Source: Halosolutus gelatinilyticus (GTDB lineage Archaea; Halobacteriota; Halobacteria; Halobacteriales; Natrialbaceae). From it: a DNA stretch of 64,000 bases. Below the pieces are notes generated by a model. It ran no database searches. It saw only the letters and a list, made by a program, of their open reading frames with translations, and had not been told where the DNA came from. Where the stretch lies: the NCBI RefSeq assembly GCF_023028105.1, contig NZ_CP095492.1, positions 434,001 to 498,000 of the forward strand. Reading direction: 5' to 3'. Positions 41,934-50,401 of this stretch are shown piece after piece; within the stretch, counting starts at the first letter, position 1, and each line of letters opens with the position of its first letter. The translations under genes and the position numbers were made by a program.

Positions 41934-43325
41934 ATGGATCGATCGAGCGGGACAAGATCTCGTACTGCAAAACAGCGTCGGGTTTTCCGGCGGGCGCTCC
42001 TCGCCCTGTCCGGATCCGGGCTCGCCGGGGCGCTGGCCGGCTGTAGCTCCGACGGGCCGGACGCCGGTGTCCCCTCGGAGGAGGACGGAGACGAAACGGA
42101 CGACGCCTCGGAACCGGAGTCGTCGGGATTCGACGCGAGTTTCCTCGGCGAGTCGGCGAGTTCCCACGTCGGCGCGACGGACGGGTTCGCTGACGCCGCG
42201 TGGCTCGACGGCGCCGATCCCGACGTCTACACGGTGACGTCGCTCGAGGGCTCCGGCGAGGGATCGCTCCGCCGGGCGATCGATCGGCGCGGCCCGCGGA
42301 TCGTCGTGTTCGAAGTCGGCGGCGTCGTCGACCTCGAAGGCGAGTCGATCGAGGTAACGCGGCCCGGGCTCTACGTCGCGGGCCAGACGGCGCCGTCGCC
42401 GGGAATCACGCTTATTCGGGGCGGTCTCAGCGTCGCCGCGGACGACGTGATCGTCCAGCACCTCCGCGTCCGGCCCGGCGACGACGTCCCGGCGGAGGTC
42501 GACTGCCTCGGCAACGCCGGCGGCGCGAACGTCATCGTCGATCACTGCTCGGCGAGCTGGGGGACCGACGAGAGCGTGTCGACCAACAGCGGCCCGGAAA
42601 AGCCAAACGTCACGTTCAGTAACAACCTCATCGCGGAGTGTCTCAACGATTCGATCCACCCGAAAGGGCCCCACTCGTACGGAACGCTGGTGATGGATCG
42701 CAGCGAGCGCGTGACGATCGCGGGGAACCTCTGGGCGAACTCGGTCGCCCGCCACCCGCGGCTCAAAGGCGGATCGAGTTCGGTCGTCGCGAACAACGTC
42801 GCCTACAACTTCGAGCGCGGGCTCAACCTCGGTGGCGGCGTCGACGACGAAACGCGTGCTACGATCGTCGGGAACTGCTACCGCGCCGGTCCGCGAACGC
42901 CGACCGACGACGCCGTAATCGGCGCGATCCACACTGACGCGAACGGACCCGTGACCGCGTACGTCGCGCACAACGAGACGATGCCCGAGTCGATGCCGGT
43001 GACGGGAGCCGGGAGCGGAATCACGATGGCCACCGAACGGCCGCTGTGGCCCGACGGATTCCCGACCGTTCCCGGACGGCAGGCCTACGAGACCGTACTC
43101 TCCGGTGCCGGGGCGCGTCCCGCCGATCGCACGTACCACGACGTTCGGATCGTCGAAAACGTCCGCGAGGGGACGGGAGCGATCATCGACAGCCAGGAAG
43201 CCGTCGGCGGCTATCCCGAGCTTCCGGCGACGTCGCACTCGCTGGACGTTCCCGACGACGATCTCGGCGAGTGGCTTTGGCAGTGGACTCGGGCCGTCGA
43301 GGACCCGACCGCCCAACCGCCGTGA
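41934..43325 (+). CDS. Lipoprotein PL1 pectate lyase
   Basis: 463-residue exported enzyme with a twin-arginine-like region (QRRVFRRALLALSG) and a lipobox (LAGC), then an acidic linker and one PL1 domain from about residue 75 onward. Catalytic-helix landmarks are YVAGQTAPSPGIT, DDVIVQHLRVRPGD, DHCSASWGTDES and RHPRLKGG. It lacks the DUF1349 and fibronectin modules of the other two lyases, so this is the minimal form. TATA-like ATTTAAG is about 28 bp upstream of the ATG. The downstream gap holds paired operator palindromes and then the IclR gene. Confidence 0.92.
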   Translation: MDRSSGTRSRTAKQRRVFRRALLALSGSGLAGALAGCSSDGPDAGVPSEEDGDETDDASEPESSGFDASFLGESASSHVGATDGFADAAWLDGADPDVYTVTSLEGSGEGSLRRAIDRRGPRIVVFEVGGVVDLEGESIEVTRPGLYVAGQTAPSPGITLIRGGLSVAADDVIVQHLRVRPGDDVPAEVDCLGNAGGANVIVDHCSASWGTDESVSTNSGPEKPNVTFSNNLIAECLNDSIHPKGPHSYGTLVMDRSERVTIAGNLWANSVARHPRLKGGSSSVVANNVAYNFERGLNLGGGVDDETRATIVGNCYRAGPRTPTDDAVIGAIHTDANGPVTAYVAHNETMPESMPVTGAGSGITMATERPLWPDGFPTVPGRQAYETVLSGAGARPADRTYHDVRIVENVREGTGAIIDSQEAVGGYPELPATSHSLDVPDDDLGEWLWQWTRAVEDPTAQPP

Positions 43326-43567
43326 TCGCGCGAGTACCGTAGATCCGTTCGCGGCGCCGTTGATCCGTCGAACGCGACCACGGCGAGCCGCCGGAGTCGA
43401 ATACTCCATACGGAGCGATCGGCGACCGTCGATAGCGTCCGATTCGGCCCCGGAACGATCGTCGGTAGCGACCGATCGATTCGAAGCTACCTCGTGGCAG
43501 ACGCAAGCACCCGAGTGCGGCAGGGTAAGCCGGTATCTGACGCTGCCCGTTCTCCCTCGCCGAACGG

Positions 43568-43587
43568 TTACAGTCGTATGGTTGTAA
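43568..43587. promoter_or_regulatory. Tripartite palindrome, copy 4
   Basis: TTACA-N3-GTAT-N3-TGTAA, one mismatch to the consensus centre. Starts 38 bp before copy 5, i.e. about one helical turn more than the 27-bp spacing of copies 2 and 3. Confidence 0.65.
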
Positions 43588-43605
43588 TGTCTTGAATTCG
43601 GATAT

Positions 43606-43625
43606 TTACGGTCGTATGGGTGTAA
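43606..43625. promoter_or_regulatory. Tripartite palindrome, copy 5
   Basis: TTACG-N3-GTAT-N3-TGTAA, two mismatches to the consensus. Flanked by T and A, so the outer arms extend to TTTAC and GTAAA. Confidence 0.6.
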
Positions 43626-43911
43626 ATAGTCGCTCGTACGGATCTCCGTTCGGCGGTCCGACGCTCACAGCATCGGCGACACAGCGGCCGATACGACCCT
43701 AATCGCGTGACGAGCGGCGTTCGCGACAGGGAAATGCGGAATCCGATCGGAACGGTCGCGGGCGCGAGAACGGGCGACCGCCGACCGCGATCGGCGTCAC
43801 AGCCGGCGCCTGGTAGAGAGATGATCGCACACCGGACCGGGACGATACTGATCGGCCGTCAACGCGAGTCCGGACGAGGTGCGCCGCAAGTAGCAGATTT
43901 CTTTGCTGGTA

Positions 43912-43928
43912 GTTCCCTTCTGGGGAAC
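43912..43928. promoter_or_regulatory. Palindrome GTTCCC-N5-GGGAAC at the IclR promoter, copy 4
   Basis: Exact inverted repeat with spacer TTCTG. It ends three bases before the TATA-like CTTATG (43932-43937) and 34 bp before the ATG, an ideal place for an autoregulatory operator. IclR-family proteins typically bind palindromes of this size. Confidence 0.75.
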
Positions 43929-43962
43929 AAACTTATGTGGGTGAAACTTCCTATACGTATTT

Positions 43963-44763
43963 ATGGCACACACCCCCGACAAACGGCCGGGACGCAGGAT
44001 CCAATCAGTGGAGATTGCGTTCAGCATCCTCGACGCCGTTCGGAAGAACGATCAGCGGAACGTAACCGAACTGGCCGACGAACTCGGACACTCGAAGAGC
44101 ACGATCCACAGCCACCTCCGGACCCTCGAGAGTCAGGAGATCATCGTCCGCCACGGGGATGGCTACCGGCTGAGCCTCCAGGTGCTGGACATGGCGAACG
44201 ACGTCCGCAACCAGATTGGCAACTACGAGGTGATCGTCGACGAGGTGGATAAGCTGTCGACCGAGACGGGGGAAATCGCGCAGTTCGGTCTCGAGGAACA
44301 CGGAAAGGTGTCGTATCTCTACAAGGCGATGGGGAACCAGGCCGTCGAAACCGCCTCGCGCGCCGGCGGGAAACAGCCGATCTACTCGACCTCCCTCGGG
44401 AAAGCGATCGCCGCGTTTCTGCCGGCCGATCGACAGGAGACGATCGTCGACGCCGCGGCGTTCGAGCCGAAAACGCCGAAAACCATCACCGACCCCGGCA
44501 GCTTCTACGAGGAGCTTACCACGATCGCCGAACGGGGATACGCGATCGACGACGAGGAGAACATCGAGGGACTCCGTTGCGTCGCGGCCCCCGTCAGGAA
44601 CGGGAAGTCGGTGCTCGGCGCCGTCAGCATCACCGGCCCGGTCAGTCGGATCGCGGAAGACGACCTTCACGGGGAGGTCGCCGAGGGCGTCCAGCGAGCC
44701 GCGAACGTCATCGAACTGAACACGAAGTTCTCCCACACCGGGAGCAGACCCGGATCGTCGTAG
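43963..44763 (+). CDS. IclR-family transcription regulator
   Basis: 266-residue regulator with an N-terminal winged helix-turn-helix (about 12-72; NVTELADELGHSKSTIHSHL is the recognition region) and a C-terminal effector-binding domain containing QPIYSTSLGKAIAAFL and RGYAIDDEENIEGLRCVAAP, both diagnostic of IclR proteins. IclR regulators control sugar-acid and pentose pathways in haloarchaea and bacteria (KdgR-like). Its own promoter carries a GTTCCC palindrome and further copies lie at two other points of the island, so it is the best candidate for the GTTCCC-binding protein. The effector is probably a keto-deoxy acid, by analogy only. Confidence 0.9.
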   Translation: MAHTPDKRPGRRIQSVEIAFSILDAVRKNDQRNVTELADELGHSKSTIHSHLRTLESQEIIVRHGDGYRLSLQVLDMANDVRNQIGNYEVIVDEVDKLSTETGEIAQFGLEEHGKVSYLYKAMGNQAVETASRAGGKQPIYSTSLGKAIAAFLPADRQETIVDAAAFEPKTPKTITDPGSFYEELTTIAERGYAIDDEENIEGLRCVAAPVRNGKSVLGAVSITGPVSRIAEDDLHGEVAEGVQRAANVIELNTKFSHTGSRPGSS

Positions 44764-44865
44764 CCGCGGCGGCCACCGCGATCGCGGCGGAGTCCTGCCG
44801 GAGGACGAATCATCGGTTCTGCCGCCACCACAATAGTGATCCGTCTGAGCGTCGCCGCATAGTCT

Positions 44866-46767
44866 ATGTTCACGGTTGTGGCGAGTGAGCCGCTTACCCG
44901 ACCGCCCGAGTGGGCCCAGCTGCAGCGAACAGTGTTCGAAACGATGGCGGACGCCGTCGATCGGTTCGTCGACGGCTACCTCGACGAGGACGGCGAGCCG
45001 TACTGGCCCCCCGACGACCACGTCGGAGTCGACGGGTTCGACGATCTGATCGAGGGTTTTTACAACTGGCCGCTGGTGTACGCCATGGGCGGCGACGAGC
45101 GGTTCCTCGATCTCGCGCGCGACGCGTACGAGGGCGCGCTTCGGCGAGGCGCCGCCACCGACACGCCGTTCGGCCATCCGATGGTCGTCGACGAGTTCGA
45201 GCAGTGCCGGGACTGGTTCCACATGGGCGAGGGGAACCTCTTCACCTACAATATGGGCCTGGCGGCGCCGGACGACGAAGCCGTCGTCGACCGAGCCGAG
45301 CGATTCGCGCAGCTGTACTTCGACGACGCGGACGCGAACAACTACGACGCGGAAAAGCGGCTCGTCAGAGGGCCGATGAACGGGAGCATGGGGCCGGAGT
45401 TCTGCGATTTCGCGGCGTACGAGCACCACCCTTACGGGGCCGACTACCGCTGGGCGAGCCACGGGCTCCCGTGGCGCGATCTCGAGTTCGACGAAGCCGC
45501 GGCGCTGCTCGATCCCGAGAACGAGGAGCGCCTGTTCGAGGTCCTCGACGAGCGCTGCGCGAAGGGCGACATCCCGCTCAACCTCAACGTGACGAGCCTG
45601 ATGACCAACGCGTACCTCCACACCGGGGACGATCGGTACCGGGAGTGGGTCGCCGAGTACCTCGACGCCTGGCGCGAGCGAACGGCCGAAAACGGCGGCA
45701 TCGTCCCCGACAACGTCGGCCGATCGGGCGAGATCGGCGAGTACACCGACGGCGCGTGGTACGGCGGCTACTACGGCTGGTCGTGGGGCGGGTGGCACTA
45801 CGTCGGGATCGGACCGACGGTCGCCGCGGAGAACGCCGTTCTCCTCGAAGGGGACCGGGAGTACCTCGACTTTCCGCGCTCGCAGCTCGACGTGTTGATC
45901 GAAAACGGCATCGAGATCGACGAGGACCCCGTCCACGAGACGCTGTACGTCCCGCACAAGTACGGCGACCCCGGCGACTACCACTACGACGCGTCGGGCG
46001 TGCTTACCGAGGACGACGGCGAGGTCCTGCGGCGCGACGGCTGGTACGAGTTCCGGCCGCACCGGGACGATCCGTACGCGTTCCACCTCTGGTACGTGTC
46101 GCTCAGCGACGCCGATCGCGAGCGCGTCGATCGGCTTCGCGACTGGGGAACGCGGGAGTGGAAGCAGGTCGATCACCGCCCGTCGACCAAACACGGCGCC
46201 GGCCACGAATACGCCTGGTTGGCCTACCTCGACGGGGAGTTTCCCGACTACCCCGAGCGGATCATGAGCGCGACCTTCGCTCGCGTTCAGGATCGACTCG
46301 CGCTCATGCGCGAGGAGGGCGGCGTCCCCGACGCCGTCGACGAAGACTACCTCCGTCACCGCAATCCGGTCTTCCACCGCGGGCTGCTCCAGCTCACGAT
46401 GGGAGGGCCGCAGCCGGTCTACTACGGCGGCCTCGTGTTTACGCAAGTGCGCTACTTCGACGCCGAACGCGAGCGACCGGGCCTCCCGCCGGGCGTCTCG
46501 GCGCTGGTCACCGACGTAACCCGGGAGGGCGTCGCCCTGACGCTGCTCAACGCCGGCGGGGCGGATCGAGAGCTGATCGTGCAAGCCGGCGCCTACGGCG
46601 AACACGAGTTCGCGTCGATCGAGTACGGCGACGATCGCGCACGACCCGAGTCGAACGCGGTCCGGGTATCGCTTCCGAGCGGGACCCGGGTGTCGCTCTC
46701 GGCGACCCTCGATCGGTTCGTGAACGATCCGACGTACGCGCTTCCCTGGAACGAACCCGACGGGTGA
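44866..46767 (+). CDS. Unrecognised alpha-barrel enzyme, candidate glycosidase or lyase
   Basis: 633-residue cytoplasmic protein without signal peptide. It is rich in aromatic and acidic clusters (DDLIEGFYNWPLVYAMGG, DWFHMGEGNLFTYN, YTDGAWYGGYYGWSWGG, HRNPVFHRGLLQLTMGG) arranged like the helix hairpins of alpha/alpha-barrel carbohydrate enzymes; the last 110 residues look like a beta-sandwich domain (VTREGVALTLLNAGG). I cannot assign a family. It follows the IclR gene by 100 bp on the same strand and is probably a direct target. Acid residues in the WFHMGEG and YTDGAW motifs are candidates for catalysis. Confidence 0.7.
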   Translation: MFTVVASEPLTRPPEWAQLQRTVFETMADAVDRFVDGYLDEDGEPYWPPDDHVGVDGFDDLIEGFYNWPLVYAMGGDERFLDLARDAYEGALRRGAATDTPFGHPMVVDEFEQCRDWFHMGEGNLFTYNMGLAAPDDEAVVDRAERFAQLYFDDADANNYDAEKRLVRGPMNGSMGPEFCDFAAYEHHPYGADYRWASHGLPWRDLEFDEAAALLDPENEERLFEVLDERCAKGDIPLNLNVTSLMTNAYLHTGDDRYREWVAEYLDAWRERTAENGGIVPDNVGRSGEIGEYTDGAWYGGYYGWSWGGWHYVGIGPTVAAENAVLLEGDREYLDFPRSQLDVLIENGIEIDEDPVHETLYVPHKYGDPGDYHYDASGVLTEDDGEVLRRDGWYEFRPHRDDPYAFHLWYVSLSDADRERVDRLRDWGTREWKQVDHRPSTKHGAGHEYAWLAYLDGEFPDYPERIMSATFARVQDRLALMREEGGVPDAVDEDYLRHRNPVFHRGLLQLTMGGPQPVYYGGLVFTQVRYFDAERERPGLPPGVSALVTDVTREGVALTLLNAGGADRELIVQAGAYGEHEFASIEYGDDRARPESNAVRVSLPSGTRVSLSATLDRFVNDPTYALPWNEPDG

Positions 46768-47660
46768 TCCGCGATCGAAACGTCCGACGCGACGCCGAGA
46801 ACGGTATAGTCCCGTGCGCTCCGTTTCGGCCGAAGGGATAAAACCGTCCGTGCTTCCGACATCCGAGCCGATCCTCGGCGTCGATCTCACACCGTACCAG
46901 GTAGCAGAACGTCGATCTGTGCTACAGAACTCCGTTCGATGAGACGCTATAGCGGTCCTCCGGGCCGAAAACCGGCCCCGTCAGCGCTCGAGATCGGCGT
47001 CCGACGTCCGATCGGAGCGCCGATCGAGGAGTTTCCGCCGTACCTATGACAAGGGTACGCCCGTAAATGTCCTCCGCTCGATCGCTCGAATTGCCGCGTG
47101 CGTTCGCGGCGGCTTCTCCGCGCGTTCGACGGCCGACGAGCCGGTCGGCGGGCGCGCCTGCGACCGGAAAAACACGGTGAAACCGGCTCAGAAGTCCGTC
47201 ACACGCGTTCTCGTGACGCATATCGATCGCCCGACTCCGTGACGAGTAGTAACGTAGCACACCGTGCGTAGCACCCGATTCGTTCTGTAGGACAGTACAG
47301 TATTCTGTAGCCGAGAATGGGAATCCGTGATACTCGCGTTCGAATCGGCAAAGCGGCGGCGCTCGAGTCGGAACACGGCGTGAGAGTCTGCCGTGGCGAC
47401 GAGCAGTCGGCTCCAGCGCGTTTATCGAGGGGCGACGGATGCACAGTTTGGTGCGTCCGACCGAAAACCGGCTGATATGCTACGGGACGGTCAGCAGTTC
47501 GCGATCGCGACGAGGATCTTGGTGTGTCGGAGACGGTCACTGACGCAGACATGCCGTTCTGCGTGTCTCGACTGCTGTCACAGATCGATACAGCGAAGCC
47601 GCTCGTGGGTGAACGTCTGCGAGAGACTCGCGAAGCAGGAGCCGAGTCTCGGCGGGTACG
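46768..47660. other. Intergenic region without a supportable gene
   Basis: 0.9 kb between convergent genes. It is less GC-rich than the genes and holds short repeats only: a direct repeat TTCTGTAG (47283-47290, 47303-47310). A plus-strand stretch ending at 47676 reads as a plausible polar peptide of about 65 residues (with DLGVSETVTDADMPFC) but starts after a stop codon without a clear initiation codon; it may be a decayed gene end. No operator palindromes are seen. Confidence 0.5.
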
Positions 47661-49109
47661 TCAGAAGCTGTCGTAGACGGTCTTCTCGATCGTGTAGAAG
47701 TCGATGCCTGCGTCGCCCTGCTCGCGCCAGGTCTCGCTCGAGGAGCGTTTGAACCCGCCGAAGGGGACGTGCAACTCGAGGCCGGTCGTCTTGTCGTTGA
47801 CCTTCGCGAGGCCGGCTTCGACCTCGCGGACGAAGCGCTCGGCCTCGGTGTGATCGTCGGTGACGATGCTGGCCGCGAGGCCGTAGTTGACGTCGTTGGC
47901 CGTCTCGAGACCCGCCTCGAAGTCCTCGACTTCGATCACGGCGAGGACGGGACCGAACACCTCCTCCTGGGCGAGTCGGTAGTCGTTTTCGACGTCGGTG
48001 AACACCGTCGGTTCGACGTAGTACCCGTCGCCGAAGCGCTCGCCCTCGGGTCGGCCGCCGCCGGTTTCGAGGGTCGCGCCCTCCTCCTCGGCGATCCCGA
48101 TGTAGTCGAGGGTGCCCTCGAGTTCGCTCTCGGTGACCTGCGGGCCCATATCGTACTCGTCACCGGGGCCGACCTCGATCGACTCGGCTTGCGCGACGAC
48201 CGCGTCGACGAACTCGTCGTGGACGTCGGTGTGGACGATCGCGCGGGAGCAGGCGGTACAGGCCTGTCCAGTGACGCCGAACGCGCCCGACGCGACGATT
48301 TCGGCGGCTTCCTCGACGTCGGCGCTGTCGGAGACGACGGTCGGGTTCTTCCCGCCGAGTTCGGTCTGGACGCGCTTGCCGTCGTCGGTCGCCTTGTCGT
48401 AGACCATGTGGCCGACCGTTCCGGAGCCGGTGAAAGAGACAGCGTCGGCGTCCTCGTGGGTGACGAGCGCGTCGCCGACGGTGCTGCCGGAGCCGACGAC
48501 GACGTTCGCGACGCCCTCGGGGAGTCCGGCCTCGTCGAGCGCCTCGAAGAGTTCGACGGCGACGCCGGGGGCGACCTTCGCGGGCTTCATCGCGACCGTA
48601 TTACCGGCCGCGAGCGCGGGCGCGAGCTTCCAGGCGGGGATGGCGATCGGGTAGTTCCACGGCGTGATCAGCGAGACGACACCGACCGGCTCGTCGACGG
48701 TGTAGAGGGTCGTCCGCGGGCCGCTCGCGGATTTGACGGCGCCGCCGAGGTCGCGGGTCTTCTCGGCGTAGTAGTAGAAGATGTCGATGGCGCGCTGGAC
48801 CTCGCCGCCGGCTTCGGCGTGGGTCTTGCCCTCCTCGCGGGTCAGCAGTTCGGTGAGTTCGTCCGTTCGATCGGCGAGGATCGACGCCGCCTCGCGAAGG
48901 ATCGCGCCGCGTTCGGGCGCGGGCGTGTCGGCCCAGTCGGCCTGGGCGGCCGCCGCGGCCTCGACGGCGTCGTTCGCGTCCTCGACGCTCGAGTCGGGAT
49001 ACTCCGCGACGACCTCCGCGGGCGCGGCCGGGTCGGTCGTCTCGAACGTCTCGTCGGTTTCGGAGTCGATCCACTCTCCGCTCACGTAGTTCCGGTAGCG
49101 TGCGGTCAC
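47661..49109 (-). CDS. xacF: Aldehyde dehydrogenase, 2-oxoglutarate semialdehyde dehydrogenase (XacF-like)
   Basis: 482-residue aldehyde dehydrogenase with PWNYPIAIPAWKLAPALAAG, TELGGKNPTVV (general-base glutamate) and GQACTACSRAI (catalytic cysteine). It is divergent from a 2-keto-3-deoxyxylonate dehydratase gene; in Haloferax volcanii these two activities are the last steps of the oxidative pentose route and give 2-oxoglutarate. The start is taken as the GTG that begins VTARYRNYV, because TATTCTATA lies 27 bp upstream of it on this strand; a GTG 15 codons earlier would overlap that TATA box. Paralogue of the enzyme near 26.5 kb. Confidence 0.87.
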   Translation of the reverse strand: MTARYRNYVSGEWIDSETDETFETTDPAAPAEVVAEYPDSSVEDANDAVEAAAAAQADWADTPAPERGAILREAASILADRTDELTELLTREEGKTHAEAGGEVQRAIDIFYYYAEKTRDLGGAVKSASGPRTTLYTVDEPVGVVSLITPWNYPIAIPAWKLAPALAAGNTVAMKPAKVAPGVAVELFEALDEAGLPEGVANVVVGSGSTVGDALVTHEDADAVSFTGSGTVGHMVYDKATDDGKRVQTELGGKNPTVVSDSADVEEAAEIVASGAFGVTGQACTACSRAIVHTDVHDEFVDAVVAQAESIEVGPGDEYDMGPQVTESELEGTLDYIGIAEEEGATLETGGGRPEGERFGDGYYVEPTVFTDVENDYRLAQEEVFGPVLAVIEVEDFEAGLETANDVNYGLAASIVTDDHTEAERFVREVEAGLAKVNDKTTGLELHVPFGGFKRSSSETWREQGDAGIDFYTIEKTVYDSF

Positions 49110-49288
49110 AGGAGAGACATCGCGAACCGAGTATAGAATACTTATGATCCACACGGAAATCTCCGCTTCGACGGCGGGTACGCGCTCTGTTGCCCGTCAG
49201 CACGATCGGCGCGGATTCGTGCGGTGTATCGGGGAGCGTTGCCGGCGCCAGAGCGACTATGGTTGGGAAGAAAGAAGACGGTACTCAC

Positions 49289-50161
49289 ATGCGTTACTAC
49301 CAGCTCTGCGAGGGGAGCACTCCCCGTCTCGCAGTGGAAACGGCGGGATCCCTGTACGATCTCACCGCGGCAACGTCGCAACTGCAGACGTTCGAAGACC
49401 TCCTCCGAACGTCCGCGATCACGAACCAGGCGGTCGACGCCATCGCGGATCGCTTGCTCGAGGACGCGACCGAGCTCTCGAAGCGCACGTTCGACGACAA
49501 TCCGCCGAAAGCGCCCGTCTCGGCCGGAGAGGTGTGGGCAGCGGGGGTCACGTACCGCATCAGCGAGGAAGCGCGCAAGGCCGAGAGCTCCATGCCGGAC
49601 ATGTACCTCGACGTCTACGAGAACGATCGACCGGAGGTGTTCTTCAAGGCGACGCCGGATCGGACTGTCGGCCCGAACGAGGGCGTCGGCATCCGCGCCG
49701 ACTCCGAGTGGGACGTGCCCGAGCCGGAGCTCGGCGTCGTCCTCTTCGGGGGCGAGATCGTCGGCTACACGATCGGCAACGACATGAGCAGCCGATCGAT
49801 CGAGGGGCAGAATCCGCTGTACCTCCCGCAGGCGAAGGTGTACGACCGCTGCTGTTCGATCGGTCCCTGCGTCCGTTCGGCCGACTCGATCGACGACCCG
49901 CACGACCTCGAGATGTGGATGACGATCAGCCGCGACGAGGACGTGCTGTACGACGGGACGACGAGTACGAGCAAGATGGTCCGGTCCGTCGAGGAACTGG
50001 TCGACTGTTATGTCACGCACAACGCCGTTCCAGATGTCTCGGTCCTCCTGACCGGGACCTCCCTCGTCCCCGAGGAGGGGTTTACGCTCCACGAGGGCGA
50101 CGAGATCGAAATCGGCCTCGAGGAGATCGGGACGCTCTCGAACACGGTCGTCGAGGTCTGA
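49289..50161 (+). CDS. xacE: 2-keto-3-deoxyxylonate dehydratase (FAH family)
   Basis: 290-residue fumarylacetoacetate-hydrolase-fold enzyme. Metal-binding and active-site regions are PEVFFKATPDRTVGP, EPELGVVLFG and YTIGNDMSSRSIEG. The sequence resembles the haloarchaeal 2-keto-3-deoxyxylonate (or -arabinonate) dehydratase that makes 2-oxoglutarate semialdehyde. The divergent aldehyde dehydrogenase, and the D-xylose dehydrogenase 2 kb away, support the assignment. The ATG of MRYYQLC is used; a longer frame upstream is cysteine/arginine-rich and unlikely. Confidence 0.85.
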   Translation: MRYYQLCEGSTPRLAVETAGSLYDLTAATSQLQTFEDLLRTSAITNQAVDAIADRLLEDATELSKRTFDDNPPKAPVSAGEVWAAGVTYRISEEARKAESSMPDMYLDVYENDRPEVFFKATPDRTVGPNEGVGIRADSEWDVPEPELGVVLFGGEIVGYTIGNDMSSRSIEGQNPLYLPQAKVYDRCCSIGPCVRSADSIDDPHDLEMWMTISRDEDVLYDGTTSTSKMVRSVEELVDCYVTHNAVPDVSVLLTGTSLVPEEGFTLHEGDEIEIGLEEIGTLSNTVVEV

Positions 50162-50401
50162 ACTGGCGACTCGAGCTCTCGATTCTCGGGCCGTAGATTG
50201 CGGCGGTCGATCCGTCGCGGTCTTGGCGAGCGGAAACGAACGTCGAGTAGCGCCCGACTGACGCCGGTGCCACGAGGGGAGCGATCGCCGATCACTCCGT
50301 ATCGAAGCACCGCTACGGGTCCGTATCGCGTCTCGATCGAGGAAAAATGAATCTGTTCGATCGACTCGAGGCGGGCGGGCGACGACTGTGCGGACGGACG
50401 A

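Larger units (their letters stand above)
43326..43962. other. Intergenic regulatory region upstream of the IclR gene
   Basis: No gene is supportable in these 0.64 kb. The region holds two tandem TTACA-type palindromes (43568-43587, 43606-43625) and one GTTCCC palindrome (43912-43928) that touches the promoter of the IclR gene. Confidence 0.65.

Noticed and set aside
44005-46890. Minus-strand open frame of about 960 codons
   Set aside because: Antisense to the IclR and alpha-barrel genes; the plus-strand IclR protein is unmistakable.
47283-47310. Direct repeat TTCTGTAG and local inverted repeats
   Set aside because: Two short copies only, no link to a gene start and no match elsewhere; not enough to call a regulatory or mobile element.
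47480-47676. Coding-like stretch with a plausible polar peptide ending in QKLS before a stop
   Set aside because: No start codon in a sensible place, overlaps the end of the aldehyde dehydrogenase gene, and no family recognised; mentioned only as a possible decayed gene end.
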